Positions 8,549 to 17,134 are shown, numbered from the stretch's first letter. The stretch: DNA of 64,000 bases from Lachnospiraceae bacterium RM5 (GCA_900110975.1 FOFK01000007.1:1-64000); one strand, 5' to 3'. Translations and numbers: made by a program. Notes: a model not told the origin generated them from the sequence alone.

Positions 8549-9321
8549 GCGAAATTGTAATTGAAAATGTATCAAAAAGTTTTATTAATCCGGATGGAAG
8601 TGAAGTTAAAGCTTTAAATAATGTTAATTTAAATGTTAAAGCCGGATCTTTTATATCCTTGATTGGACCTTCGGGCTGTGGAAAGACAACATTACTCAGA
8701 GCAATTTCAGGATTAAATCTTCAGGATAGTGGAGTGATACTTCTTGACGGGGAAGAAATTAAGAAACCCGGACATGACAGAGGATTTGCTTTTCAGCAGG
8801 CAAATTTGTATCCATGGTTATCAATAGAAAAAAATATTTCTTTTGGATTGAAAGCAAGAGGAATATATAAAGAGAAAAAACAGGATGTAAAAGAATATAT
8901 AGAGATGGTTGGTTTAAAAGGATTTGAAAATTCATACCCACATCAGCTATCAGGTGGAATGAACCAGAGAGCCTCTCTTGCAAGAGCATTAGTAGGTCAC
9001 CCTAAAGTATTGTTGCTGGATGAACCACTTGGGGCTTTAGATGCATTCACCAGAATGAATATGCAGGATGAAATTCTTAGAATCTGGAAGGAACAAAAAA
9101 TAACCATTATCATGGTTACTCATGATGTTGATGAGGCTGTATATTTGTCTGATCAGGTTGTGATAATGACACCTCGACCTGCAAAGATTGAAAAAGTTAT
9201 TGATATTGAACTTGGAAGACCCAGAGCCAGAGGTAATAACGACTTTCTTAAATACAGAACAAAGATACTTGAGATGCTAAATTATGCAGGGGATAACATA
9301 GAACCTGAATATTATTTATAA
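8542..9321 (+). CDS. ABC importer ATP-binding protein, SsuB/TauB type
   Basis: A 259-residue ATPase that overlaps the permease gene by 7 nt. Walker A is GPSGCGKTT, the Q-loop FAFQQANLYPWL, the signature LSGGMNQRASLARAL, Walker B VLLLDEPLGALDA, and the H-loop VTHDVDEAV. The Q-loop and D-loop wording are typical of the nitrate/sulfonate/bicarbonate family. It drives uptake by the adjacent permease and lipoprotein. Confidence 0.9.
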   Translation: MVGEIVIENVSKSFINPDGSEVKALNNVNLNVKAGSFISLIGPSGCGKTTLLRAISGLNLQDSGVILLDGEEIKKPGHDRGFAFQQANLYPWLSIEKNISFGLKARGIYKEKKQDVKEYIEMVGLKGFENSYPHQLSGGMNQRASLARALVGHPKVLLLDEPLGALDAFTRMNMQDEILRIWKEQKITIIMVTHDVDEAVYLSDQVVIMTPRPAKIEKVIDIELGRPRARGNNDFLKYRTKILEMLNYAGDNIEPEYYL

Positions 9322-9349
9322 AAAAAAAAGAAAAAAGGTGGTAATTAAC

Positions 9350-10429
9350 ATGAAAAAAAGAAGTAAAATTTTAGCATTGACTCTCAGTGTTTTGATGGTC
9401 ACAGGATTACTTACAGGATGTGGAAACACAGAAAATAAAAATAATAAAAGTTCAGATAGCAATGTAGTTAAAATTCTGAACAATAAGGAAAGCTTGTGTC
9501 TTGCGCCGGTACATATAGCTATTATAAACGGATACTTTGATGAAGAATTTAAAGCAATTGGGCAGGATTATGAAATTGTAACATCGAATATTGATACTAT
9601 TACAGAACAGATTACAAGTGGCGAGATTAATGCCGGTTATGGACTTACAGGAACACTTATGCAGCCGATTTCAAATGGTCTTGAGATTGCGTTTGTTACC
9701 GGATTGCACAGAGGATGTACAAAATTTTATTCAAAAAAAGGTAGTGGAATAGATAGCCTGGAAGATTTGAAAGGTAAGACAATTGGTGTTGCCTCATTAT
9801 CTGACTCCGCTCCAATCCAGCTTAAGAGAAAATTATATAGTCTGGGATTCAAGGTGAATGGAAGTGATGCTGATATTCAGTTTGTAACATATGCAATGAC
9901 AGATTTACCAACAGCTCTTGATAATGGTGCAGTAGATGCAATAGGAATTCATGATCCTGTAGCTTATAATGCAGAAAAAAATTATGATTTTAATAAAATT
10001 CTGGATATTGGCGAGGATGAAGTGTTTTCACAGGAATATTGCTGCCAGGCATATGTCTCACAGGAACTTATAAAAAACAATAAAGAAGGTGCAGCTGCAT
10101 ATGCAAGAGCAATTCAGAAAGCAGCAGCATTTGTTCAGGCAAATCCCGAAGAAGCGGCAAGACTTCAGGTTGAAAACGGATATATGCCATCTGAGAGTAA
10201 TGATGATATTGTCAGATATGGTGAAATACTATCCCTCTTAAATTATGAACCTTCAGTGACACTTGGAAGAGAAACATTTGAGGCATCTTTCAAAGATTTA
10301 CAAAAAACGGGAGATTTAGATCCAAGTCTTGATTTAGACGAATTTACAAAAAAAGTATATCCTGATTTGGAAGGAGTTCCGGACTCTGTTGTATACGATG
10401 CTGATAGTAAGACATTTATTGAAAAATAA
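9350..10429 (+). CDS. ABC importer substrate-binding lipoprotein, SsuA/NMT1-like
   Basis: A 359-residue secreted lipoprotein. The first 23 residues are a signal peptide with lipobox LLTGC (Cys24 is the lipidation site). The mature part has the SsuA/NMT1-type fold: the LCLAPVHIAIINGYFDEEF start, the GEINAGYGLTGTLM segment and the DLKGKTIGVASLSDSAP hinge. The DAIGIHDPVAYNAEK segment fits the second lobe of aliphatic sulfonate/nitrate/taurine binders. The ATG at 9350 follows AAAAGGTGG; an upstream in-frame GTG overlaps that site and was not used. The ligand is unknown, probably an organosulfur compound given the context. Confidence 0.85.
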   Translation: MKKRSKILALTLSVLMVTGLLTGCGNTENKNNKSSDSNVVKILNNKESLCLAPVHIAIINGYFDEEFKAIGQDYEIVTSNIDTITEQITSGEINAGYGLTGTLMQPISNGLEIAFVTGLHRGCTKFYSKKGSGIDSLEDLKGKTIGVASLSDSAPIQLKRKLYSLGFKVNGSDADIQFVTYAMTDLPTALDNGAVDAIGIHDPVAYNAEKNYDFNKILDIGEDEVFSQEYCCQAYVSQELIKNNKEGAAAYARAIQKAAAFVQANPEEAARLQVENGYMPSESNDDIVRYGEILSLLNYEPSVTLGRETFEASFKDLQKTGDLDPSLDLDEFTKKVYPDLEGVPDSVVYDADSKTFIEK

Positions 10430-10477
10430 TTAAAGTAAAAAAATAAGAATAAACAGTAAGAAAAAAGGAGAATATTT

Positions 10478-10873
10478 ATGAAAGCACATAAAATTATTAA
10501 CGTCATAGAAATATTAGTTTTAGGTATTATTATTGCAGGGTTGTTTACATTTGCAAAAGTTTGTGGAAGTATGGGTGGAATGGCAGGACCATGTCATAAA
10601 ACAAAAGCCGTTGCATTGATCGCGTCAATTATTTTAATATTAGTATCTGTTGTCCAGATTGTATTAAATAATGAAAAAGTAAATATTGTTATTGCAGTCA
10701 TCCAGTCTGTTGGTGGAGCTGTTATTGCTTTGATTCCGGGTGTAATTGCACCAGTCTGCAAAATGAAATCTATGCATTGTTATGTATATACAAGACCTTT
10801 CCTCATTATTTTGGGAATAGTTCTTGTGGGAATAGGAATTGTTGATATTTTAATTTTACTTAAAAAAAAGTAA
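10478..10873 (+). CDS. DUF4418 family membrane protein
   Basis: A 131-residue protein with four predicted membrane helices (about residues 7-27, 45-64, 70-90, 105-127). It matches my memory of the DUF4418 family, whose members typically sit beside MacB-like ABC transporters as here. Conserved-looking cysteines lie between helices (KVCGSMGGMAGPCHK and CKMKSMHC), suggesting a role with a thiol or metal, though this is speculation. It is followed after 12 nt by the MacB-type permease gene. Confidence 0.7.
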   Translation: MKAHKIINVIEILVLGIIIAGLFTFAKVCGSMGGMAGPCHKTKAVALIASIILILVSVVQIVLNNEKVNIVIAVIQSVGGAVIALIPGVIAPVCKMKSMHCYVYTRPFLIILGIVLVGIGIVDILILLKKK

Positions 10874-10885
10874 GAGGTGAAAGAA

Positions 10886-12061
10886 TTGAAAACTTTTCAC
10901 AGGTTGATTAGGAAAAGTATAGGTTCAAAAATATACAGAAGTATTGGTCTTGTGTTAATAGGTGTGATATTGTCATATGCATTGGTTTTTGTGAGTCTTG
11001 TCTCGGTAGGCATGGAACATGGAACTAAAAATGTGGCAAATCGCATGGGTGCGGATCTTATTGTTGTTCCAAAAGGAAGTGGAAAAGATCTTGAGAGATT
11101 ATTACTAACTGCAAAAAAAAATTATTTCTATATGGATGAATCGGTTCTTGATAAAATCGTGAATACAAAAGGTGTGGCAAAAGTATCGCCACAGACTTTT
11201 CTTATGACTATGGAAGCTTCATGCTGTGATCAGTCTGTTGAAATCATAGGTGTTGATATGGATTCTGATTTTACAATTACTCCATGGATAGATAATAAAT
11301 ATCTGAAATCAATTGAAAATGGAGAAGTAATAGTTGGAAGTAAAGTTGACATAAGAGAAGACCGGACATTTAAAATGTTTGGTAAAGTGTTTAAGGTGGC
11401 ATCGGTTTTAGAAGAGAGTGGTTCCTCTATGGATGAAACAGTCTTTGTCAGCAGAAATAAGATGGATGAAATAATGACTCTGGCTAAAGCAGCCGGTCAG
11501 GGAATGATTAAGGATGTAACTCAAAAAGATATTTCTGCAGTGTTGGTAAAAGTTAAGGATGGTGTAGATTTACAGAGAATAACAGCGACGTTGGCTGAAA
11601 TTGAAGGTGTCGATATTGTCAGCAAAGACACAGTTTCAGAAAAACTGACAGGTAGTCTTAAAGATATGTACATTCCATGCATAATATTTAGTGTAACAAT
11701 CATAATAGTAACTGTACTTTTGTTGTATATTATATATTTTATTATAATCAGGGATAGAAAAAAAGAGATAGAAGTTTTAAGGATAATTGGTATAAGCAGA
11801 AAAGGTGTAAAAAGCATTTTAAGAAATGAAATAATATTTATATCAGTTGTTGGTTCAGCAATAGGGACTTTGTTTGGAACAATATCATTTTTTGTTATGT
11901 TTGAATTAATAGATAATGTCAGTAATGTGCCTTTTACATATCCAAGTTTGCGGGAAAGTGTGTTGATTATTGCAATAGTATTTATATTGACAGCGGGACT
12001 TGGACCTGTATGTTCAACTGTAAGTATAAGAAAAATTTGTCCAAAAGAAATTTTGGAGTAG
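10886..12061 (+). CDS. MacB/FtsX-type ABC transporter permease
   Basis: A 391-residue permease with one N-terminal helix (about 14-36), a large extracytoplasmic domain, and three C-terminal helices, the layout of MacB/LolE/FtsX proteins. The early ADLIVVPKG motif is common in MacB-PCD proteins. A TTG at 10886 placed 5 nt after AAGAGGTGA is the best start; the in-frame GTG at 10877 lies inside that site. It pairs with the ATPase gene at 12093 and follows DUF4418, making a three-gene transporter unit of unknown substrate within the sulfur island. Confidence 0.8.
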   Translation: MKTFHRLIRKSIGSKIYRSIGLVLIGVILSYALVFVSLVSVGMEHGTKNVANRMGADLIVVPKGSGKDLERLLLTAKKNYFYMDESVLDKIVNTKGVAKVSPQTFLMTMEASCCDQSVEIIGVDMDSDFTITPWIDNKYLKSIENGEVIVGSKVDIREDRTFKMFGKVFKVASVLEESGSSMDETVFVSRNKMDEIMTLAKAAGQGMIKDVTQKDISAVLVKVKDGVDLQRITATLAEIEGVDIVSKDTVSEKLTGSLKDMYIPCIIFSVTIIIVTVLLLYIIYFIIIRDRKKEIEVLRIIGISRKGVKSILRNEIIFISVVGSAIGTLFGTISFFVMFELIDNVSNVPFTYPSLRESVLIIAIVFILTAGLGPVCSTVSIRKICPKEILE

Positions 12062-12092
12062 ATTGATTAGAATAAATATGAGGTAATTTGTA

Positions 12093-12752
12093 ATGGAAAT
12101 AAGGTTAGAAGGAATCACTAAAAAATACCAGAGAAATAATAGAAAAATTTCTGTGTTGGATGATCTGAGTCTTACAATTCCAAATGGAAAGTTTGCACTT
12201 TTCAGTGGTGACAGTGGAGTTGGAAAAAGTACACTTCTTAATATTATTTCCGGAGTAAGCAGGCCAACTTCAGGAAAAGTATATTATGGGAAAGAGGAGA
12301 TTACAGCTTATAATGAAAAACAGTTATCTGACTTTAGAAGAGAAAACCTGGGCATTGTTACACAAAACTGTGAGCTTATTCCTTATTTAACACTCTATGA
12401 AAATCTTGAATTATCCTATGAATTAAATAAAGGTCCGGTGGATGAAGATAAGAAAAAAGATATGATTAAACAGTTGAATGAATTAGGTTTATATAATCTT
12501 GAAAACGAATATCCAAAGAATTTATCCAGTGGTGAAATAAAAAGAGCTGCTATTGCAAGAAGTATAATTTCAAAACCGGAAGTTGTTATTATGGATGAAC
12601 CCACTGCAAATCTGGATAGAAAAAATGTCACCAGGGTTCTTGAGGTTTTGAGGAGATGTAATGAATCAGGAAGTACGGTGATTATCAGTTCCCATGAAGG
12701 ACAGGCAATTGATTTTGCCGATGTAAATATAAATCTTTCGGATGATGAATAA
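12093..12752 (+). CDS. ABC transporter ATP-binding protein, MacB/LolD type
   Basis: A 219-residue ATPase. Walker A is SGDSGVGKSTLL, the Q-loop reads VTQNCELIPYLT, the signature is LSSGEIKRAAIARS (an SSGE variant of the usual SGGQ), and Walker B is VVIMDEPTANLD. It most likely energises the permease encoded 31 nt upstream. The family acts by mechanotransmission across the membrane rather than by classical import. Confidence 0.85.
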   Translation: MEIRLEGITKKYQRNNRKISVLDDLSLTIPNGKFALFSGDSGVGKSTLLNIISGVSRPTSGKVYYGKEEITAYNEKQLSDFRRENLGIVTQNCELIPYLTLYENLELSYELNKGPVDEDKKKDMIKQLNELGLYNLENEYPKNLSSGEIKRAAIARSIISKPEVVIMDEPTANLDRKNVTRVLEVLRRCNESGSTVIISSHEGQAIDFADVNINLSDDE

Positions 12753-12887
12753 ACTTGGTTGGTTTTGAAGAGTTTATAATAAGTGCTTGAATTATTAAAT
12801 TATTATATGTTAATATCAGATGTATGATGCTTGAATTTAAGAATTGAGTGATTTATAAATGATTGTAATATAATATAGGAGATTATT

Positions 12888-13298
12888 ATGAAGATATCAA
12901 CAAAAGGAAGATATGCATTAAGATTAATGTTAGAGCTTGCAGCAGATAATACGGGACATCCAAAAAGTATAAAGGATATTTCTCAGAACCAGGGGATTTC
13001 AGAAAAGTATCTCGAACAGATTATATCTATGCTTAATAAAGCCGGATTGGTGAAAAGTATAAGAGGAGCCCAGGGTGGATATGTTCTTACAATGAAGCCG
13101 GAAGAGTATACGGTAGGAATGATTTTCAGAGTTACTGAAGGAGATCTTGCACCTGTAAAATGTGTAAGTGGAGATGAGTCCTGTGACCGAAAAGCAAATT
13201 GTATTCCTGCGCTTTTGTATGAGAAAATAAATGATGCAGTGAAGGATGTAGTAGATACAACAACATTAAAAGATTTGTTGAGCTGGCAGTCTGAATAA
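12888..13298 (+). CDS. iscR: Rrf2-family regulator, IscR-like with three Cys ligands
   Basis: A 136-residue winged-helix regulator. The N-terminus MKISTKGRYALRLMLELA and the recognition helix region SEKYLEQIISMLNKAGLVKSIRGAQGGY are diagnostic of Rrf2. Cys92, Cys99 and Cys105 (pattern CX6CX5C) match the [2Fe-2S] ligands of IscR, which are absent from CymR, so it probably senses Fe-S status. It lies directly upstream of nifS and iscU, the classic arrangement. A terminator at 13323 separates it from nifS, so it may control that promoter in trans rather than by co-transcription. Confidence 0.85.
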   Translation: MKISTKGRYALRLMLELAADNTGHPKSIKDISQNQGISEKYLEQIISMLNKAGLVKSIRGAQGGYVLTMKPEEYTVGMIFRVTEGDLAPVKCVSGDESCDRKANCIPALLYEKINDAVKDVVDTTTLKDLLSWQSE

Positions 13299-13322
13299 AA
13301 GAAAAAATAAATGTATTAATTA

Positions 13323-13356
13323 AAACAGTAAGTCTATTTTGACTTACTGTTTTTTT
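13323..13356 (+). terminator. Terminator after the IscR-like gene
   Basis: The arms AAACAGTAAGTC and GACTTACTGTTT are perfectly complementary over 12 bp with a 6-nt loop and end in a T run. Confidence 0.85.
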
Positions 13357-13409
13357 GTCTATTCCAACAGCTATCAAAAAAATTATTATAACAGTTATAA
13401 AAAAACAAC

Positions 13410-13447
13410 TTGACATATGGAAATTTAATGATAGAATATCCATATCA
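13410..13447 (+). promoter_or_regulatory. nifS-iscU promoter with overlapping TGATA-N9-TATCA palindrome
   Basis: TTGACA (13410-13415) and TAGAAT (13432-13437) are spaced by 16 nt and form a good sigma-A promoter. The candidate LysR box TGATA-N9-TATCA occupies 13429-13447 and covers the -10 element, so binding there should repress rather than activate. A further inverted pair, ATATGGA/TCCATAT, overlaps the same promoter and could be an Rrf2 site. Confidence 0.55.
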
Positions 13448-13539
13448 TAGTAATTAACTAGGAATTGGAAAAAACTACTAAAATCAAGTAAAAGTAATAA
13501 TATTTACTTAAATGTAATTAAGAGAGGAAGAAATGAGAT

Positions 13540-14727
13540 ATGAGTAAATTAATATATTTAGATAATGCAGCAACAACTCAGGTATATCCGGAGGTACTTG
13601 ATGCTATGAACCCTTTTTTTACAGAATATTATGGAAATCCATCAGCGGTTTATTCATTTGCCGGAGAGGCTAACAAAAGTGTATTGAAATCAAGAGAGAC
13701 AATTGCTAAAGCTCTTGGAGCTAAAACTGAAGAAATTTATTTTACAGGTGGAGGAAGTGAATCAGACAACTGGGCACTTAAAGCAACTGCAGAAGCATAT
13801 GGAAGCAAAGGTAAACATATCATTACAACAAAGATTGAACATCATGCAATACTTCATACAGCAGAGTATCTTGAGAAGAAAGGACTTGAAGTAACTTATC
13901 TTGATGTGGATGAAAATGGTGTTGTTAAGTTAGACGAGCTTAAAGCAGCGATAAGACCTGATACTATTCTTATTTCTGTTATGACAGCAAATAACGAAAT
14001 AGGAACAATTCAGCCAATTGCTGAAATCGGTAAAATTGCCAAGGAGAATGGAGTATTATTCCATACAGATGCGGTACAGGCATTCGGACATATTCCAATC
14101 AATGTTGATGAGATGAATATAGATATGCTCAGTGCAAGTGGTCATAAGGTAAATGGACCAAAGGGAATTGGAATTATGTACATAAGAAAGGGTGTTAAGA
14201 TCCTTTCATTCATTCACGGTGGTGCCCAGGAACGTCAAAGAAGAGCAGGCACTCATAATGTTCCTGGTATTGTAGGATTTGGAAAGGCAATAGAGCTTGC
14301 TACAGAAGAATTAGATAACAGAATTAAATATGAGACAGAACTTAGAGATTATCTCATTGACAGGGTGTTAAATGAGATTCCTTACGTGAGACTCAATGGT
14401 CACAGAACAGACAGACTTCCAAATAACGCAAACTTCTGCTTCAGATTTATTGAAGGCGAGTCATTGCTTATTCTCCTTGATGAAAAAGGAATCTGCGGTT
14501 CAAGTGGTTCTGCTTGTACATCAGGATCTCTTGATCCTTCACATGTTTTACTTGCAATTGGTCTCCCTCATGAAATAGCACATGGTTCATTAAGACTTAC
14601 ATTGTCTGAAAAGACTACAAAAGAAGATATAGATTATACAGTTGATGAACTTAAAAAGATTATTGAGAGACTCAGAAGTATGTCACCATTATATGAAGAT
14701 TTCATAAAGGAAAAAAAGATTTCTTAA
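13540..14727 (+). CDS. nifS: Cysteine desulfurase NifS/IscS
   Basis: A 395-residue PLP enzyme that removes sulfur from L-cysteine to give a protein persulfide and alanine. Signature features are YLDNAATTQV at the start, KIEHHAILH, the PLP Lys in SASGHKVNGPKG, and the catalytic Cys in GSSGSACTSGS, the short-loop arrangement of group I desulfurases. The family is about 390-400 residues, so the gene is complete. It stands next to the scaffold gene iscU and supplies sulfur for Fe-S assembly; here it may also serve NifB and the nitrogenase-like clusters. Confidence 0.93.
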   Translation: MSKLIYLDNAATTQVYPEVLDAMNPFFTEYYGNPSAVYSFAGEANKSVLKSRETIAKALGAKTEEIYFTGGGSESDNWALKATAEAYGSKGKHIITTKIEHHAILHTAEYLEKKGLEVTYLDVDENGVVKLDELKAAIRPDTILISVMTANNEIGTIQPIAEIGKIAKENGVLFHTDAVQAFGHIPINVDEMNIDMLSASGHKVNGPKGIGIMYIRKGVKILSFIHGGAQERQRRAGTHNVPGIVGFGKAIELATEELDNRIKYETELRDYLIDRVLNEIPYVRLNGHRTDRLPNNANFCFRFIEGESLLILLDEKGICGSSGSACTSGSLDPSHVLLAIGLPHEIAHGSLRLTLSEKTTKEDIDYTVDELKKIIERLRSMSPLYEDFIKEKKIS

Positions 14728-14823
14728 AGATAAATTAATATGATTTACGAAAATAATAATTTGAAGATAATGATATAAAATTAATGACATATGTAAAAAA
14801 AGATAGAAAAAGGAGAATAATAG

Positions 14824-15267
14824 ATGTATAGTGAAAAGGTAATGGATCATTTTAATAATCCAAGAAATGTAGGAGAAATAGAAAATCCAAGTGGCGTTGG
14901 AACAGTAGGAAATGCCAAGTGTGGAGATATCATGAGAATGTATCTTGATATAGATGAAAACGGAGTAATTAAAGAAGCTAAATTTAAGACATTTGGCTGT
15001 GGTGCAGCTGTTGCAACAAGCAGTATGGCTACTGAATTAGTTGCAGGAAAGACAGTTACAGAAGCTCTTGAAGTGACAAACAAAGCAGTAATGGAAGCAC
15101 TTGATGGTCTTCCACCTGTAAAGGTTCATTGTTCACTTCTTGCTGAGGAAGCAATTCATGCAGCACTTTGGGATTATGCAGTAAAAAATGGAATTGAAAT
15201 TGAAGGACTTGAAAAACCTGTTACTGATATTGGAGAGAAAGAAGAAGCTCCTGTTGAAGAATATTAG
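14824..15267 (+). CDS. iscU: Fe-S cluster scaffold, IscU/NifU N-terminal type
   Basis: A 147-residue scaffold that builds Fe-S clusters with the desulfurase just upstream. The three ligand cysteines are in GNAKCGDIM, KTFGCGAAVATSS and KVHCSLLAEEAI. It ends with an acidic tail (EKEEAPVEEY) and lacks the NifU C-terminal thioredoxin-like domain, so it corresponds to the IscU/NifU N-terminal class. AAAGGAG precedes the ATG. Confidence 0.92.
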   Translation: MYSEKVMDHFNNPRNVGEIENPSGVGTVGNAKCGDIMRMYLDIDENGVIKEAKFKTFGCGAAVATSSMATELVAGKTVTEALEVTNKAVMEALDGLPPVKVHCSLLAEEAIHAALWDYAVKNGIEIEGLEKPVTDIGEKEEAPVEEY

Positions 15268-15324
15268 TACCACCGGACTCACGGACCAGTGTAGTGAATA
15301 TCCAATTATGAAAGGAAAAACGTT

Positions 15325-16230
15325 ATGACAATTCTTCAGTTAAAATATGTTATAGCACTTTCGACATCAACATCTATGAGGGAAGCAGCTAATAAGCTGT
15401 TTATTACACAGCCGGCGTTATCCCTTGCAATTAATGATTTAGAGGAAGAACTTGGAGTTATACTTTTTGCAAGAACAAACAGAGGAATCAGTTTGACAAA
15501 GGAAGGCGAAGAGTTCTTAGTATATGCGAAACAGGCTGTAGGACAGTTCACACTTATCGAAGAGAAATATGACAGAGACAGAGGCGGAAAAGAGAGTTTC
15601 TCTGTTTCAATGCAGCATTATGTTTTTGCTATTCATGCTTTTGTAAAAACCATAAAACAATATGAATCAGAGGAGTACAATTATTCAGTTTATGAGACGA
15701 GAACAAATGATGTGCTGAATAATGTAAAGAACTTAAAGAGTGAAATAGGAGTAATTGCATATACTTCAAGTAACGAAAAGATATTCAGAAAATTATTAAA
15801 AGAATATCAGCTTAAATTTACACCTTTAATGGTAAGAGATGCATATGTATATGTCTGGAAGGATCATCCTTTGGCAGGTGAAAGTGAAATTTCAATTGAT
15901 GATTTGAACGAATATCCATGTGTAGCATTTGATCAGAGCAGCGACAGTGGTTTTTATCTGTCAGAAGAAGCTCTGGGTGATTATGATTTTAAAAAGATAA
16001 TCAGATCAACAGACAGAGCAACATCCACAGAATTAATGTCAGCAATGAATGGTTATTCCATAGGAACAGGTGTAATGACAGACAGTGTAGTATTACAGGA
16101 TGGGTTTGTTGCAATTAAACTGAAGGAAGAAGACCCGATTACAATTGGTTATATAGTGAAAGAAAATCACTTTTTAAGTAAAATCGGTGAATCTTATGTT
16201 GAAGAATTGTTAAAATATAAAGAAGAATAA
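15325..16230 (+). CDS. LysR-family transcriptional regulator (cysteine-regulator type)
   Basis: A 301-residue regulator. The N-terminal winged helix-turn-helix MTILQLKYVIALSTSTSMREAANKLFITQPALSLAINDLEEELG is typical LysR, followed by the linker helix and a two-lobe effector domain. It lies between the iscU gene and cysK, whose leader carries a TGATA-N9-TATCA palindrome, so it is the best candidate regulator of the sulfur island, comparable in role to CmbR/CysB/CysR. The effector (O-acetylserine, cysteine or another) cannot be deduced. A long terminator follows. Confidence 0.85.
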   Translation: MTILQLKYVIALSTSTSMREAANKLFITQPALSLAINDLEEELGVILFARTNRGISLTKEGEEFLVYAKQAVGQFTLIEEKYDRDRGGKESFSVSMQHYVFAIHAFVKTIKQYESEEYNYSVYETRTNDVLNNVKNLKSEIGVIAYTSSNEKIFRKLLKEYQLKFTPLMVRDAYVYVWKDHPLAGESEISIDDLNEYPCVAFDQSSDSGFYLSEEALGDYDFKKIIRSTDRATSTELMSAMNGYSIGTGVMTDSVVLQDGFVAIKLKEEDPITIGYIVKENHFLSKIGESYVEELLKYKEE

Positions 16231-16253
16231 AATAATAAATAATAATAAAGAGG

Positions 16254-16304
16254 AAATTCCCTTTTTGTCAGGCAAAATCAAGTCTGACGAAAGGGGATTT
16301 TTTT
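16254..16304 (+). terminator. Terminator after the LysR gene
   Basis: A long stem pairs AAATTCCCTTTTTGTCAG with CTGACGAAAGGGGATTT around a 12-nt loop and ends in seven T. It isolates the LysR unit from the repeat-rich gap that follows. Confidence 0.85.
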
Positions 16305-16337
16305 GATTGTGCATATTTAAAATCCATGACGTAGCCC

Positions 16338-16417
16338 GCTACATCGAGGCTTTCAGATACATGTAAGTAGGATAAGCAGGCAAGTATTCATCGCATTAGT
16401 CCGGTTATTTTGCAATC
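16338..16417 (+). repeat. Flanking direct repeat, left copy
   Basis: This segment and 16764-16835 share GCTAC(A/G)TCGA(G/A)G at the start, an identical 20-nt core at 16370-16389 and 16796-16815, and TC(C/T)GGTTATTT near the end. A third, shorter relative is at 16900-16922. Together they bracket the palindrome array. No coding potential is evident. Confidence 0.7.
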
Positions 16418-16437
16418 ACTACACTAGTTTATATAAA

Positions 16438-16741
16438 TTACGCGCTTATTGTATTTTTTTTCAATATACGCGTAAAGATATTCAAGCTGGATAATCATAA
16501 TTACGCGCATAATTCAAAAAAAGAGCTGTATACGCGTAGAAATTTAGACCTTTTTTTCAAAAACCATCTCAAATATTACGCGTATATTATTAATTAATTG
16601 TATTTTGCGCGTAAAAAGTAGCATACATATACAAATATATTACGCGCATAAAGCCAGATAATTGCTGTATACGCGTAATTTTATCACACATGCACCAAAT
16701 GACTACGCGTATACAGTTAAATAATTAGAATATGCGCGTAA
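16438..16741. repeat. Array of five CGCG-centred palindromes, ~63-bp pitch
   Basis: Five units of 38-39 bp start at 16438, 16501, 16576, 16640 and about 16703. Each begins with TTACGCGC or (T/C)TACGCGTA and ends with TACGCGTA or TGCGCGTAA, giving ten CGCG cores whose centres alternate about 29 and 35 bp apart (one gap is 46). The interiors differ and form AT-rich hairpin loops; spacers between units are 25, 37, 25 and 25 bp. CGCG is rare in this AT-rich window. Possible roles are a multi-site protein-binding array or a decayed palindromic repeat family; neither can be chosen from sequence. Confidence 0.8.
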
Positions 16742-16763
16742 TCTTCAATATTATCAATGTTTA

Positions 16764-16835
16764 GCTACGTCGAAGTTTTTCAAGATGTACAATCTGGATA
16801 AGCAGGCAAGTATTCGGTCTGGTTATTTAAGAATC
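16764..16835 (+). repeat. Flanking direct repeat, right copy
   Basis: The right-hand partner of 16338-16417, with the identical 20-nt core at 16796-16815. Its tail GGTCTGGTTATTTAAGAA recurs just after the transsulfuration gene (about 26072) and, in modified form, inside the hairpin at 31163-31200, so this is a dispersed intergenic family confined, as far as I could see, to the sulfur island. Confidence 0.7.
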
Positions 16836-16859
16836 GCAAAACTACGTTTCCGGATACGC

Positions 16860-16895
16860 ACCATCAGGCAGACATCCACCATCAGGCAGACATCT
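16860..16895 (+). repeat. Two tandem 18-bp repeats
   Basis: The 18-nt unit ACCATCAGGCAGACATCC occurs twice in direct succession (16860-16877 and 16878-16895) with one mismatch at the last base. It lies between the right flanking repeat and the cysK promoter region. Nothing else recognisable is present up to 16950. Confidence 0.7.
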
Positions 16896-16950
16896 ACATA
16901 TTAGTCTTGTTATTTTACAACCGCAACAATAGAAAAGAGAATATGTCATA

Positions 16951-17078
16951 GTGATAAGTTTAGCATATCACGAACGATAAGTTTTGAATAATTTTCAAAT
17001 TCCTACGAGTGTGGTAGGATATGTTTATTCCAATAAGGAACACGGTTTAAGCGGCTATTCCTAAGGATAACAGCTTTT
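16951..17078 (+). promoter_or_regulatory. cysK promoter-leader module (copy 1)
   Basis: The order of elements is GTGATA-N9-TATCAC (16951-16971), then TTTTCA (16992-16997), 17 nt, and TAGGAT (17015-17020), a plausible weak promoter about 22 nt downstream of the palindrome as expected for a LysR activator. An inverted repeat TCCTAC/GTAGGA (17001-17019) lies within the spacer and -10. After that come TTATTCC/AGGAA and AGC-GGCTATTCC/GGATAACAG-CTTTT pairings resembling an attenuator hairpin. A nearly identical module lies at 27322-27456 before the sulfhydrylase gene. Confidence 0.6.
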
Positions 17079-17134
17079 ATCATTCCTAATAAAGTAGTTA
17101 ATTATTATAAAGTTTTTTTAAGGAGGATTCTATT

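Noticed and set aside
16438-16741. CRISPR array
   Set aside because: The repeated parts are only the 8-9 nt ends of palindromes; interiors differ between units, and no cas genes are near. True CRISPR repeats are nearly identical over their full length.
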